This document shows, in pieces, positions 43,045 to 54,865 of a stretch of DNA of 64,000 nucleotides. Every line of letters starts with the position of its first letter. Positions within the stretch are counted from its first letter, which is position 1. The translations under genes and the position numbers were made by a program. The notes under the pieces are model-generated. The model was given only the letters and a program-made list of their open reading frames with translations. It ran no database searches and was not told the DNA's origin. Source of the DNA: Liolophura sinensis (taxonomy: Eukaryota; Mollusca; Polyplacophora; Chitonida; Chitonidae); assembly GCF_032854445.1 (NCBI RefSeq), contig NC_088297.1, positions 23,201,127-23,265,126 of the forward strand, given 5' to 3'.

Positions 43045-46000
43045 ATGCTGGGTGTCAATTTTGAGCATTGTTTGCTTGTCGCTTTAGCGATAACGTTATC
43101 GTTGTTGCAGTACATAGATTGTAAGAAGCAGAAGGAGCTTGAAATCATTGTGCAGGTTTGTATGAAGTTGGTGCGATCATTGCAGATAGAATAAAAGCAA
43201 AAAGAGGAAAAATGAATAGTTTTATCAGGCCTGCGAGCCGGCTAGACATCCCCGTTGTGCGTTTCTACTCTGAATGCAACCTGTGTGATCCGCGCTTCAT
43301 AGCGCGTACACGAGCACGTCTGGCGCGAAAAGGATCCCATCATGCGCACACAGTTTGAGTAAAAAGAACAACTAATTGAGAAATTCTGCACACAGCAGAG
43401 ATGTTGCAGCTGAGTGGAAGGCAGTATTTGTTATTCCTGTAAAGTCGGCACTTTAATCACATAGACAGGACTGTAGCATCGGGAGATATTGTCTCTAGAG
43501 GAATTGCTCATGACATCATTACCCTTACAGAATCCTAGACAGTCAGCCATATTGAATCTTGTTCGAATGGGCTGATATAGCCATAGTACTCCAATATGGC
43601 TGCCAGAGGTAAGTCATGCAACCGTTTACATCGATCAGCAATATTTATTTAACAATCGAACGTCCTACACCGAACCGAACACCTGAAGAGCCAGAGTTTT
43701 TCCTCCTTCTGTGCATCCTCCATGATGTGATCGAGTTTTGTTTTCTTCATGCCGATCTTGGAGTTCTTCCTGATGTGAAACTCTGTTGAATTTGCCTAGC
43801 TGTTACTCATGTATAGGTGAAATACAAAATTTCTCTGGCAGTTTCCCCCAGCATTTACCAAAAATTACCAATCAAATATGTCTCCACAGCCTGAAGTTTG
43901 CAGATACATATGTTCTTTGTCTTTTCATCTGTCGATGTATCATGCTTGGTCAGTTATTTCGAAGGTCACATGGGGTCGAGAGTCCTTTGCTGATGCTCAA
44001 AGTGACATATTTGAAAATGGCAGGTACATGTAACTGCATCAGGTTTTCAAATTGAGTGCGCTCTGACGTTGGTTTGGGGCCATCCATGGCCGAATAAAAT
44101 TTTGCCAAACTTATTGTCAGAGCAATCTTGGAGTAGTATGGGTGTGGTGGACAAGCATGACAAGTGTTTTGACATGATGTTAATGCTTTCTTCCACATAT
44201 CATATCCCATGGCCTATTCCAGGTTTCAAATTGATTTATGGAGTAATACCAAGCAAGCAAGAAAAACATGACTGAGACCATTTTGGTCACTTTCCACTCT
44301 TTGACTGAAATATCTAAAGTTGTATTATTTGTTATCTTTCTTTCAAGAAGCTTAACTCTTCATCACTTTCTGATGTTATGCTGTCATCATGCAATGACAC
44401 CAAACTGTTTTCCATAATGTGGATTTTTTCTGTGTCTTGCACAACAGACAATTTTTATCTGTGAACAACCATCAGTGTGGTGAAATGTCTCCATATTGGA
44501 GAACACTTGGCAAAGCTTTGAGAAGGCAAACATTTCTGGCTAAAGGACATGTATTATTATAAGCCTTTGTGTGCATCCACAAATGTATTTTCACACACCA
44601 AACTTCATGTGAAACCCATGTATGTATTTTTAGGGCACCCAACTTCAGGTGAAACACATGTATGTATTTTTAGGGCACCCAACTTCAGGTGAAACACATG
44701 TATGTATTTTTAGGGCACCCAACTTCAGGTGAAACACATGTATGTATTTTTAGGGCACCCAACTTCAGGTGAAACACATGTATGTATTTTTAGGGCACCC
44801 AACTTCAGGTGAAACACATGTATGTATTTTTAGAGCACCCAACTTCAGGTGAAATACATGTATGTATTTTTAGGGCACCCAACTTCAGGTGAAACACATG
44901 TATGTATTTTTAGGGCACCCAACTTCAGGTGAAATACATGTATGTGTTTTTAGGGCACCCAACTTCAGGTGAAATACATGTATGTGTTTTTAGGGCACCC
45001 AAGTTCAGGTGAAACACATGTATGTATTTTTAGGGCACCCAAATTTAGGCGAAATACACTAGTTTTCTTTGCAGCACAAAACGCAGATTGTCATTAACAG
45101 GTGACACAGCACAAAACGCAGATCATCATTAACAGGTGACACAGCACAAAACACAGATCATCATTAACAGGTGACACAGCACAAAACACAGATCATCATT
45201 AACAGGTGACACCAGACTCATCAGATGATTACGCTATGAGGCACTTAGTTGATTACAGGCATTTAGAAGCCTTACAGATTGATAAAATCTAATTTTTGAC
45301 ACAGTTCGTTTCTTGTTGAAACTTTCTTGTTCTTCAAATTATACCTGGTAATATGTTTGAAATTGAAATATTTTGTTGTGTGACATAAAACACCATCTTC
45401 CTTTTCTGTTTCCAGCACAAACCAGACGACTGCTCGACAGTAGCTGATAATGGAGATGAAGTGGCAGTTCATTATACAGTGAGTCACTAACACTAAAAAT
45501 GTGGCTTTCTAATTTCTACACCCTTGTAGTTTAAAGTTAATTTGGGCTAAAATATTTGCAAAAGAATCTGAAAATAAATGTCTTATATACTAAATTTTAG
45601 TGTAAAAATTACAGATATATCCTTGTTTAATCAGTACACGTGAATATATGGAGTTTTTAACAAGTACTCAGGTTACATTTGTCGGGCAGTATTCCCCATG
45701 ATTTGGGCATTTTTATGTGGTAAGCTGATATTTGGTCCCCTCTATAGTGTTTCAAAATAACCTGACATTTGGTCCTGTAACTTTAACCACAATCTTTTTC
45801 CTTTATCAGATAACAGTTTTGATTCGTTCCCATAATGGCCTACATTACAGTAACATATGGTTGTTCAGTGTACAACAAGGTCGTTCAGTGTACAAGGTCG
45901 TTCAGTGTACAACAAGGTCGTTCAGTGTACAACAAGGTCGTTCAGTGTACAACAAGGTTGTTCAGTGTACAAGGTCGTTCAGTGTACAACAAGGTCGTTC

Positions 46001-49000
46001 AGTGTACAACAAGGTTTGACCAGTGAGGATGTATGCTTGAACCCTGCTCTTGCTGCTTTAAATCAGGAGATTATATCAGGTACCTAGAGAAGGTGAATGG
46101 CTGGTTTCCTTTTGGCACTTCGGTTTCTTCACTGATAAACATCATACATGTTTCAGGGCTACCTGGATACAGGGGCTGTCTTTGATTCATCGGTCCAACA
46201 ACAACGTGAGCCTCTAAAGTTTGTTCTTGGACAGAAAAAAGTCATACAAGGTGGGTACAGGTTGAAAAGTGGCCCTCACAACAGTTTCCTCCACCCATAA
46301 CTACATCATTGTGTAAGGTACACTGTTTTTTTTTTTTTTTTTTTAGACCTGCCAGTTTCATTCTGTAAGGAACAATGGCTTCCTCACCCTTGAATTCTGA
46401 CAATCATGTAAGGTACAGTGGTTTCCTCACCCTTGAATTCTGACTATCGTGTAAGGCACAGTGGTTTCCTCACCCTTGAATTCTGACAATCGTGTAAGGT
46501 ACAGTGGTTTCCTCACCCTTGAATTCTGACTATCGTGTAAGGCACAGTGGTTTCCTCACCCTTGAATTCTGAATATCGTGTAAGGTACAGTGGTTTCCTT
46601 CAACCTCCACAAGTTTCTCCATCCTGTAATGTGCTGTGTTTCTTCCAAGGTTTCTCCTGTTTCTTCCATCCGTAAACTTGTTCTTTGAGCATAGGACTCA
46701 CACATGTAAGATTCTGTCCATTGATAAGCATGAAGGGCCTCCGTGGCTGAGTTGGTTAATAAGCCAGCGCAGCGTAATGACCCAGGAGCCTCTCACCAAT
46801 GCGGTCGCTGTGAGTTCAAGTCCAACACATGCTGGCTTCCTCTCCTGCCGTACATGGTCTTCCAGCAACCTGCGCGTGGTGACGGGTTTTCCCTGGACTG
46901 TGCCTGGTTTCCTTTGTACTATCCACCATAATGTTGGCCGTCGTCGTATAAGTGAAATATTCGTGAGTACGGCGTAAAACACCAATCAAATAAATAAATA
47001 AATTGATAAGCATCATCATCCCTCAGTTGGCTCCAGGATGACGTGTTGGTTTTATAATGTTTGTATAAATGTGTGACAACTTTGAAGATGTCACAAAAAT
47101 TGATTGCTGTCTCAGAATAAATTTGTTTGTCTCACAGCAGGTGAAAAGTAAGATTTCATTGTGTCTGTGCACTCGTTTATTTCTCTTCTTTTCTTCGTCA
47201 TGACAGGATGGGAACAAGGTATTAAAGGGATGTGTGTTGGGTGAGTGTGTGTTTGTTTCTTTGGTTGCGCCTTAAACTTGAAATAAAAGTTTGAATCATC
47301 CTGTAAGTATGTGAAAAAACTATGCTCACATATATCTATTTATTAATTTATTTGATTGGTGTTTTTATGCCGTCATCAAGACTATTTCACTTCACAGCGG
47401 TCATCATTATGGTGGGAGGAAAGCGGGCAGAGCCATGGCCGTCCTCTTGTTGGTGGCAGACCTTCTCCCATACGGCCAGAGAGGAAGCCAGCATGAGCTG
47501 GACTTGAACTTACAGCACCCGCATTGCTGGGAGGCTCCTGGGTCATTGCGCTGCGCTGGCATGCTAACCCCCTCAGCCACAGGGGACCCCGCTCACATAT
47601 AATACAATGTTTGTGTGAAAAATAAAAGTACAATTAACGCTTCCTTTGCAAAAGTCTCCAGAACGAGTGGTTTACAGGTTATATCGACAAAGAGTAGTCG
47701 GAAGTTAATGAAAGTTCAGAGGCAGTGTTTATTCACACACGTAAACCTCCTGATAACAATTTAATTCTCCTAATTAGCGGGGACTACACATGCCTGCCTA
47801 TGTCCACCAGCAGTGCTTTTGAGAAATGTTGGAATGTAGTGTTCAGAAAAATCAAACTTGGTTAGAAACTGCTTATGGGGACCTGAATTGCCACGTGTGC
47901 ACATTCAGTTAAGTATTTCCGCGATCTTATTTTTATAAACAGTACATCGTTAGTTGTGCAGACATGTGACTTTATGGAACTCAAACATGATCAGTTTTGG
48001 ATATTTTTGAAAAAAGCCCATGTATTTCAAATTTTCAATCATCATTTTAAAAGCAATGAGATCCAGGGCCCATAACCCGTCAGCACCAGGTAAATCGCAC
48101 AAACTAGCCCTAACTGGAAAACATAATTTTATCGTACTAAGCCTGCCGGAAAGTAGCGAAAAAGTACAAAATGTTCCCCATAGCTGAGTAAATATCATTG
48201 TACAAACTCTATCTTCTGATGCAGTAGTCCTGTAGACGTGATTAAAATGATCACTTAGACCCAAAAATATGATCATGTTACCTCTTCGTTATGCGCAGTA
48301 TTCGGAATTGACTCTTTTTACTCAAAGATAATGGGCATGATGGAATACTTTTCCTGGCAGTTCACCCTAAGCCTGGCTGGGGTACGCACAGTGAGGCATG
48401 GGATCTTACATTTGAACATCAAAGACTGCATGGCCACGGGAGATTTCATACAGCTGGTATGTCTGTCCGGCTTGCTGGGCTGACTGGGCGAGTTGTTCCT
48501 CCTTCTGTATATACCCCCATGCCCCAACAATATTTATCAAATAAACAGGCCTCGTGTTGAGGTGAGCTGTGAAAAGTCATTTAAGCCATGTCGACTGCAG
48601 ATAGTGCTGATATGGTGCCATCAAGTCACCAGGACAATCATGTCGACTGCAGACAGTGCTGATATGGTGGCATGACGTCAGCAGGACAAGCCATGTCGAC
48701 TGCAGACAGTGCTGATATGGTGGCATCAAGTCATCAGGACAAGCCATGTTGACTGCAGACAGTGCTGATATGGTGGCATCAAGTCTTTAGGACAAGCCAT
48801 GTCGACTGCAGACGGTGCTGATATGGTGGTATGACGTCACCTGGACAAACCATGTGGACTGCAGACAGTGCTAATATAGTGGCATCAAGTCACCAGGACA
48901 AGCCATGTCGACTGCAGACGGTGCTGATATGGTGGCATGACGTCACCTGGGCAAACCATGTCGACTGCAGACATTGCTAATATAGTGGCATCAAGTCACC

Positions 49001-51403
49001 AGGACAAGCCATGTCGACTGCAGACGGTGCTGATATGGTGGTATGACGTCACCTGGACAAACCATGTGGACTGCAGACAGTGCTAATATAGTGGCATCAA
49101 GTCACCAGGACAAGCCATGTCGACTGCAGACGGTGCTGATATGGTGGCATGACGTCACCTGGACAAACCATGTGGACTGCAGACAGTGCTGATATGGTGC
49201 CATCAAGTCACCAGGACAAGCCATGTCGACTGCAGACAGTGCTGATATGGTGGCATGACGTCAGCAGGACAAGTCATGTGGACTGCAGACAGTGCTGATA
49301 TGGTGCCATCAAGTCACCAGGACAAGCCATGTCGACTGCAGACAGTGCTGATATGGTGCCATCAAGTCACCAGGACAACCATGTCGACTGCAGACAGTGC
49401 TGATATGGTGGCATGACATCACCAGGACAAGCCATGTCGACTGCAGACAGTGCTAATATGGTGGCATGACGTCACCTGGACAAGCCATGTCGACTGCAGA
49501 CAGTGCTGATATGGTGGCATGAAGTCAGCAGGATAAGCCATGTCGACTGCAGACAGTGCTGATATGGTGGCATGAAGTCACCAGGATAAGCCATGTCGAC
49601 TGCAGACAGTGCTGATATGGTGGCATGACGTCAGCAGGACAAGCCATGTCGACTGCAGACAGTGCTGATATGGTGGCATGAAGTCAGCAGGATAAGCCAT
49701 GTCGACTGCAGACAGTGCTGATATGGTGCCATCAAGTCACCAGGACAAGCCATGTCGACTGCAGACAGTGCTGATATGGTGACATGACGTCACTAGGACA
49801 AGCCATGTCGACTGCAGACAGTGCTGATATGGTGGCATGAAGTCAGCAAGATAAGCCATGTCGACTGCAGACAGTGCTGATATGGTGACATGACGTCACC
49901 AGGACAAGCCATGTCGACTGCAGACAGTGCTGATATGGTGCCATCAAGTCACCACGACAAGCCATGTCGACTGCAGACAGTGCTGATATGGTGGCATCAA
50001 GTCACCAGGACAAGCCATGTCGACTGCAGACAGTGCTGATATGGTGGCATGACGTCACCAGGACAACCATGTCGACTGCAGACAGTGCTGATATGGTGGC
50101 ATGACGTCACCTGGACAAGCCATGTCGACTGCAGACAGTGCTGATATGGTGGCATGACGTCACCTGGACAAGCCATGTCGACTGCAGACAGTGCTGATAT
50201 GGTGCCATCAAGTCACCAGGACAAGCCATGTCGACTGCAGACAGTGCTGATATGGTGGCATGACGTCAGCAGGACAAGCCATGTCGACTGCAGACAGTGC
50301 TGATATGGTGCCATCAAGTCACCAGGACAACCATGTCGACTGCAGACAGTGCTAATATAGTGACATCAAGTCACCAGGACAACCATGTCGACTGCAGACA
50401 GTGCTAATATAGTGACATCAAGTCACCAGGACAAGCCATGTCGACTGCAGACAGTGCTGATATGGTGCCATCAAGTCACCAGGACAAGCAATGTCGACTG
50501 CAGACAGTGCTGTTATGGTGGCATCAAGTCACCAGGACAAGCCATGTCGACTGCAGACAGTGCTGATATGGTGGCATCAAATCACCAGGACAACCAATGC
50601 AGTCACAAACAAAACTCACATCAGGAGAACTAGCCATTCTTATTCTTGTGCAGAAATTCAGCTGCACAGGGTTTAAATTATTTAAACCCCAAGTTTGAAT
50701 CATACGCTGTGTGTGGGCATGGCCTGCAGCTCTGGCAAGTGTATGTCAAGATGTTAACCCATCTAATCAGCCAATGGCATCAAGAATGACTGATCATGTA
50801 GAGAAAAAAACTTGTTGTTGTTATTACTTCCATTTCTACTGATTTTATGACAGACCCCTTGTCAATGGGCTAAATGTTCATGTATTTAAACAGTTTTGTT
50901 AATTTGACAACAGCATGTTCTTGTGTAGGTCGTGTATCCAATCTTGAAGAACTGTGTGTAAACTTTTGTTTTCAGTGAGAAGCGTAGGTTGATTATACCT
51001 CCTCATTTAGCATACGGCAAACAAGGTCACCCACCTGTCATTCCAGGTGAGTACATCAGCCTTCCGATAACAACTACCTTTTTTTTAACACATTACATGT
51101 TAAAATTTGTGACAAACAGCTTTGTAACTGGCTCTGTCTGTAATCTCCGTATTCAGAAATACACATGACTTAAGTTGCTATGTTTTATCCTCCACAGCTT
51201 CAGCGACCTTGACCTTTGAAACCGAGCTGATAGAGTTGAAACAACCTGGTTTTGAACAGATGGAGAGAACAATATTTCAAACAATACAGTTCTTGGCTTT
51301 CCCAGCAATGGCTCTTTATGTGATCTACTATCTGTACAACAGGTATCGGCAAGAGTCCATTGAAGACAAGGCCAAAGATGGACGCAGAAAAAAGAGGAGA
51401 TAA
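43045..51403 (+). CDS. FKBP11: FKBP11-like ER peptidyl-prolyl isomerase, membrane anchored
   Basis: Six GT-AG exons: 43045-43155, 45416-45478, 46157-46250, 47207-47240, 50976-51046 and 51198-51403; 192 aa (human FKBP11 201). Residues 1-26 form a hydrophobic signal (LLVALAITLSLLQYIDC). One FKBP domain follows with the pocket residues in place: VAVHYT (Tyr), AVFDSS (Phe-Asp), KKVIQGWEQGI (Val-Ile and Trp), PHLAYGKQGHPP (Tyr), LTFETELIEL (Phe). Then comes a helix FQTIQFLAFPAMALYVIYYL and a basic tail ending GRRKKRR, whose last four residues KKRR fit a KKXX ER-retrieval signal. Topology is thus a lumenal isomerase with a short cytosolic tail, expected to help fold secretory proteins. To my recollection mammalian FKBP11 has Leu at the pocket Trp position; here Trp is kept. 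Introns 1-4 all carry minisatellites. Confidence 0.92.
43156..44569. other. First part of FKBP11 intron 1, nothing recognised
   Basis: No convincing exon or repeat. Short frames at 43158-43358 and 43786-44055 lack recognisable content. Confidence 0.5.
44570..45056 (+). repeat. 40-bp minisatellite in FKBP11 intron 1
   Basis: About 12 units of 40 bp. Each reads TATGTATTTTTAG, then GGCACCCAACTTCAG, then GTGAAACACATG. The middle 15 bases are flanked by an acceptor-like AG and a donor-like GT in the direction of transcription. Confidence 0.92.
45074..45212 (+). repeat. 35-bp tandem repeat, four copies
   Basis: Units contain GCACAAAACACAGATCATC and ATTAACAGGTGACACA. It follows directly after the 40-bp array in FKBP11 intron 1. 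Confidence 0.9.
45861..46015 (+). repeat. 20-bp (and 14-bp) tandem repeat in FKBP11 intron 2
   Basis: Units GGTCGTTCAGTGTACAACAA, some shortened by loss of ACAACA. About nine copies, ending 141 bp before exon 3. Confidence 0.9.
46376..46603 (+). repeat. 43-bp minisatellite in FKBP11 intron 3
   Basis: About five units: TGGTTTCCTCACCCTTGAAT, TCTGACTATC, GTGTAAGGCACAG. A related sequence (TTTCCTCCACCC...GTGTAAGGTACA) sits once at 46286-46324, close to exon 3. Confidence 0.88.
46732..47001 (+). mobile_element. SINE, plus, full-length with target-site duplication
   Basis: Head GGGCCTCCGTGGCTGAGTTG, B box GTTCAAGTCCAACAC, CCACCATAATGTTGGCCGTC, ATTCGTGAGTACGGCGTAAA, ACACCAATCAAATAAATAAA. Flanked by the 12-bp repeat ATTGATAAGCAT (46720-46731 and 47002-47013). 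Lies in FKBP11 intron 3. Confidence 0.93.
47335..47590 (-). mobile_element. SINE, minus, with target-site duplication
   Basis: TTTATTTGATTGGTGTTT, ATTATGGTGGGAGGAAAG, inverted B box AGCTGGACTTGAACTTACAG, inverted head CCTCAGCCACAGGGGACCCC. Flanked by GCTCACATATA (47324-47334 and 47591-47601). Lies in FKBP11 intron 4. Confidence 0.92.
48588..50600 (+). repeat. 53-bp minisatellite with TGACGTCA palindromes in FKBP11 intron 4
   Basis: About 38 units of 53 bp: CCATGTCGACTGCAGACAG, TGCTGATATGGTG, then either GCATGACGTCACC or CCATCAAGTCACC, then AGGACAAG. The two variants alternate in part of the array, giving a 106-bp dimer (TGACGTCA at 48832, 48938, 49044, 49150 and 49256). Fourteen units have the perfect palindrome TGACGTCA, the consensus cAMP response element for CREB/ATF factors. 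Confidence 0.92.
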
Positions 51404-52080
51404 GCGTACAGTCAATGAGCCCTGTAGCAATTTTGTCCATAATATTATTTCCTGGTACCTTTTTTTTTTGGACCATCCATGTTGATTTTAAATTAAGAAA
51501 GCTAAAAAATCAAGAAAAGTTCACCAGAAGAGCAACTGAAAACTGTTCATAAATTTTTTTTCAGATTAATTAATTTATTTGATTGGTGTTTTACACAAGA
51601 GTACTTTCACTTATACACCGGCGGTCAGCACTATGGTGGGAGGAAACCGGGCAGAGCGTGGGGAAATCCAAGACCATCCGCAGGTTGCTGGCAGACCTTC
51701 CCATGTAGGGCCGGAGAGGAAGTCAGCTTGAGCTGGATGTGAACTCACAGCGACTGTATTTTTAAGATTAAGGAGAGTTAAATGCATTCAGATGTACAAA
51801 TTATATGGTGCATTTTAAAAATCTTATATCTGGTGAGTCAGAACTCTGATGTCACAAGTAGTTTTCCCACTCCAAACACAGGTGAAAAATTGTTTAAATA
51901 ATGCTTGCAAAATTTGTAAGAAAAAAAAAGAAGAAAAACAGGATGATATGATGTCAAAGCAGGTTGCCACGGTCCGCATGCTGCATAAAGCCCACCTTAG
52001 AATTCAAAACGGTTAAATTCAATTAATTCCATTTTTCTGTTTTTAAATCTAAAACATATCAATAAAAGTTTTGGTAGCCT
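51404..52080 (+). other. Probable FKBP11 3' UTR
   Basis: Follows TAA 51401-51403. An AATAAA polyadenylation signal candidate lies at 52061-52066. It contains a SINE (51568-51758). Confidence 0.5.
51568..51758 (-). mobile_element. SINE, minus, in the probable FKBP11 3' UTR
   Basis: AATTTATTTGATTGGTGTTT, GCACTATGGTGGGAGG, CGGGCAGAGCGTGGGG, CCATCCGCAGGTTGCTGG, inverted B box AGCTGGATGTGAACTCACAG. The head is missing. Confidence 0.85.
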
Positions 52081-52805
52081 GTCTGGTGAATCTTACTTCA
52101 TTTTTGAGCTGTCTTTTCCATTTTATGCCATCACTTTTTCCTGGTTTTGTACATTTTCTTGAACTTTTTCTTTTCCAACCCAAACAATTGTAGTGCTCAA
52201 CAGGGTTTTCCCAGTATTGTTGTTGTGTACATTTAAATGTGATTGTTCATTTTCCTGATTTTCATGTGGGTTTTTAAAAGGTTTGTGCCCTTCATCAAAG
52301 TGCTGTTTAATAGCACCTGGTTCATCTTAGCTACGGTGTATAATTGTAGACAAGATTGTATTTGCTGTAAAATAACCTTTTGCAGTTAACTCAGGTTTGT
52401 AACTGTTTTATAAACTTAGATGAATATGTGTTGTCAGGGGTTTATTGTAAAGGGTATAACAAAGTGCTATCAAGTCCATGTCAACTTACATGGAATTCAG
52501 AAATAATGTTTGTAGTGAGGATATTTTCTGTTGATTGCAAATTTTTGAAGTTGTTTCTCTCTTCTTCCAAAGACATATCTAGATTACAATATTTTTAAGA
52601 TGACCTGGTTGTCATTAACAACCAACTGTTACAAAGTACACTGTAGCTCAGAATGACTTTTGCTATAACATTAGGTTACTATAGTCAAATTTTATTCAGA
52701 GAAACATAGCTCACGTACGACTTTGGTATGACTTTTAAGTATTGAATTTTGATCCACAATATTTCACACTTTTGACACCAATTTTACATCTCCAAAGTCT
52801 AACTC

Positions 52806-53210
52806 CAGTGGAACATTTTCCATTTCTGACTGTATAGAACATCTTCCACTTCCTACCTCAGTGGAACATTTTCCATTTCTGACTGTATAGAACATCTTCC
52901 ACTTCCTACCCCAGTGGAACATTTTCCATTTCTGACTGTATAGAACATCTTCCACTTCCTACCCCAGTGGAACATTTTCCATTTCTGACTGCATAGAACA
53001 TCTTCCACTTCCTACCCCAGTTGAACATCTTCCACTTCTGATACCAGTTGGGCATCCTGCACATCTGGCACTAGTAGAACATCTACCACTTAACACCAGT
53101 TGATTAACTCCCACTTCTGACGCCAGTTCACAGCATCTTCCATGTCTTGACACCAGCAATCTTGTATCTGACATATTCTTGTAACCTTTCATGTCTTGAT
53201 ACAAGTACAA
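52806..53210. repeat. 53-bp tandem repeat, about four copies plus a decayed extension
   Basis: Units: CTGTATAGAACATCTTCCAC, TTCCTACCCCAGTGG, AACATTTTCCATTTCTGA, regular from 52806 to about 53032. From there to 53210 the ACATCTTCCACTTCTGA-like core continues with irregular spacing. Same unit length as the FKBP intron 4 array but unrelated sequence. Confidence 0.85.
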
Positions 53211-54205
53211 TATATCACACTTTTGGGATTGTTATGGCATTTTTAGTTTAACATCATGGTAATTTTTTTTCCACATATCTATCCTCAGTCTTTTTTCTCC
53301 CATTTCTGATATCAATTTACATTGTTCTTCTGTTACATGTACATCAGTTAATCATCTCATACATCTGAGGACACCTTTGTCATGTCTATACAAATGTAAC
53401 CGACACAAAGAAGATGCTTTGCTCCAATTTTAGACCAGATCAGATCTTCTCAATGTATTGTTGCCTTTAAATTGAAAACCATGTGCGTTGCAATCAAGTG
53501 AATACATGAGGGCTAACTCCATAAGGTAATCTGCTTAAATCAAAAAATTCACAATACATTTTAATACTTTAGCTTGTCTTACTAGCAGTTCAATTTTGAC
53601 ATTTTTATTTTATTATTTTTTCCAGGATCCCAAAACAAGAGCTCAAAATTATGTTTCGATATTGACATAAACCAAAGTCTTGTTAAAAAAAATTGTACTT
53701 GCTGCGTGCTGCCTCGCTTGGCGCTCAACACTGAGAGGTTAGAGCAAGGAAACAAGGCTGATAGGTCCGGTGTCAGTATAATGTGACTGGTTGGGGTGAC
53801 ATGTCTGGTGTCTTCGGTATTATACTGGCGGCAGAACTTTGGGGGCATAGACTCGCCCTGACACAACAAGACACAGAATATGTACACGCCGTCGACTCCT
53901 TGTAGTCATATGACTGAAAAATTGTTTTTGACCGAAAGGATTAGTGTCCAGATTTAGCTACTGGCCCTAATTATAAAATTATAACCTGTTTAAGCAGTAT
54001 TATACCAGGTGAGCTTTTAAGAAACGTAATGATGGCTTTAAATCCATCAAAAAAAAAAAACAACAGATTTTCTGCCCTAGCCGATCTCCAGCCGGCCTCG
54101 TGGTCTGGCTGCGCGGATGACGTCACAGATGGCCGACTCTAAGTCTAGCTGGCCAAAACAACATGGGAATTCCTTTCAAAACGATGTCATTTTTAGTTGG
54201 ATTGA
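53211..54205. other. Intergenic, possible dispersed repeat at about 53760-53890
   Basis: No gene seen. The segment GTCCGGTGTCAGTATAATGT...GACATGTCTGGTGTCTTCGG resembles a dispersed element I recall from other molluscan sequences. This is memory only and needs a library search. Confidence 0.25.
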
Positions 54206-54379
54206 AATCACACAAACGTAAGTATACTGCAGCATCAGTTTGAACCCATAGTGGATGATGTTGAAGTTCCGATTTATGATACTGAATTCTCTGGCCAGAC
54301 CTCAGATAACGATTTTTCAGAAGTTGAATTCGATCTATGCCCAGGCATTTCCAATAGCACTGACAATACGGGCTGGTAA
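54206..54379 (+). pseudogene. Possible P2X7-like (FEP...NTxW) domain fragment
   Basis: An open plus frame ends with HQFEPIVDDVEVPIYDTEFS, an acidic Ser/Asp-rich stretch, and SNSTDNTGW before TAA at 54377. The order FEP, acidic linker, NT-x-W matches the N-terminal part of the zinc-binding P2X7 cytosolic-type domain, where NTDWC-x-CG-x-C normally follows. Here the frame stops after W, or a donor (TG|GTAACC at 54374) leads to a missing next exon. A GTAAGT/TACTGCAG pair lies just upstream. Tentative. Confidence 0.3.
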
Positions 54380-54684
54380 CCAATAGCTTCACCCAGTGTT
54401 TCACTGAACATTTCGTGTGTTTATTTACTATTCTTTCCCCTGTGTCCGCTTCACAATAAATATGATTTCTATTCCCCGATGGGTTCTAAATTCATAACTC
54501 TATGTGACGACAATTACCTGTACGTGTTATTGTCGACATTCCGGATAGAGTCGTGTACTTTAGAAGGTACAGAAATTTAGGCTACTGTCTATCAGGTTTC
54601 GTTTAAGTTAATATTATTTTATAAGTTAAAAGGGGGGCAGGTACCATTTTGTGGAAATTCGGCTGTATTCCTGTCGAAAGTTGA

Positions 54685-54865
54685 AAATCAGTTGAAAAAT
54701 GGCGAGAGCGGACACGACTGTTGTGTCGTGGGCACAAAACCATTTTTTCTTATGTTATAAATGCAAACCTTCCTGAGAGCCAAATCGTCTGGAAACTTGA
54801 AAAAAACAAACTCCAGGGTTCTTCGACGACCTATTTTTACAAACTGATGTAGAACAACAAACCAT
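54685..54865 (-). pseudogene. Decayed THAP-type zinc-finger domain
   Basis: Minus strand from ATG at 54865: MVCCSTSVCKNRSSKNPGV fits the THAP N-terminus (C-x2-4-C). A frame change at a run of seven T leads to FFKFPDDLALRKVCIYNIRK then NGFVPTTQQ, and a second change leads to SRVRSRHFST, where THAP proteins have VCS-x-HF. The third zinc ligand is Arg (CGC) instead of Cys. THAP domains are C2CH zinc fingers that bind DNA and are common in P-element-type transposases and their domesticated relatives. Two frameshifts and a lost ligand suggest a dead copy. Sequencing error could explain the T-run but not the C-to-R change. Confidence 0.55.

Noticed and set aside
42715-43194. 159-codon plus frame upstream of FKBP11
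   Set aside because: It overlaps FKBP11 exon 1 in another frame and shows no domain. The ATG at 43045 gives the expected signal peptide and the correct exon phase.
48588-50600. CRISPR-like regular repeats
   Set aside because: Units are contiguous with no unique spacers, and the context is an intron of a eukaryotic gene. The same applies to the other arrays.
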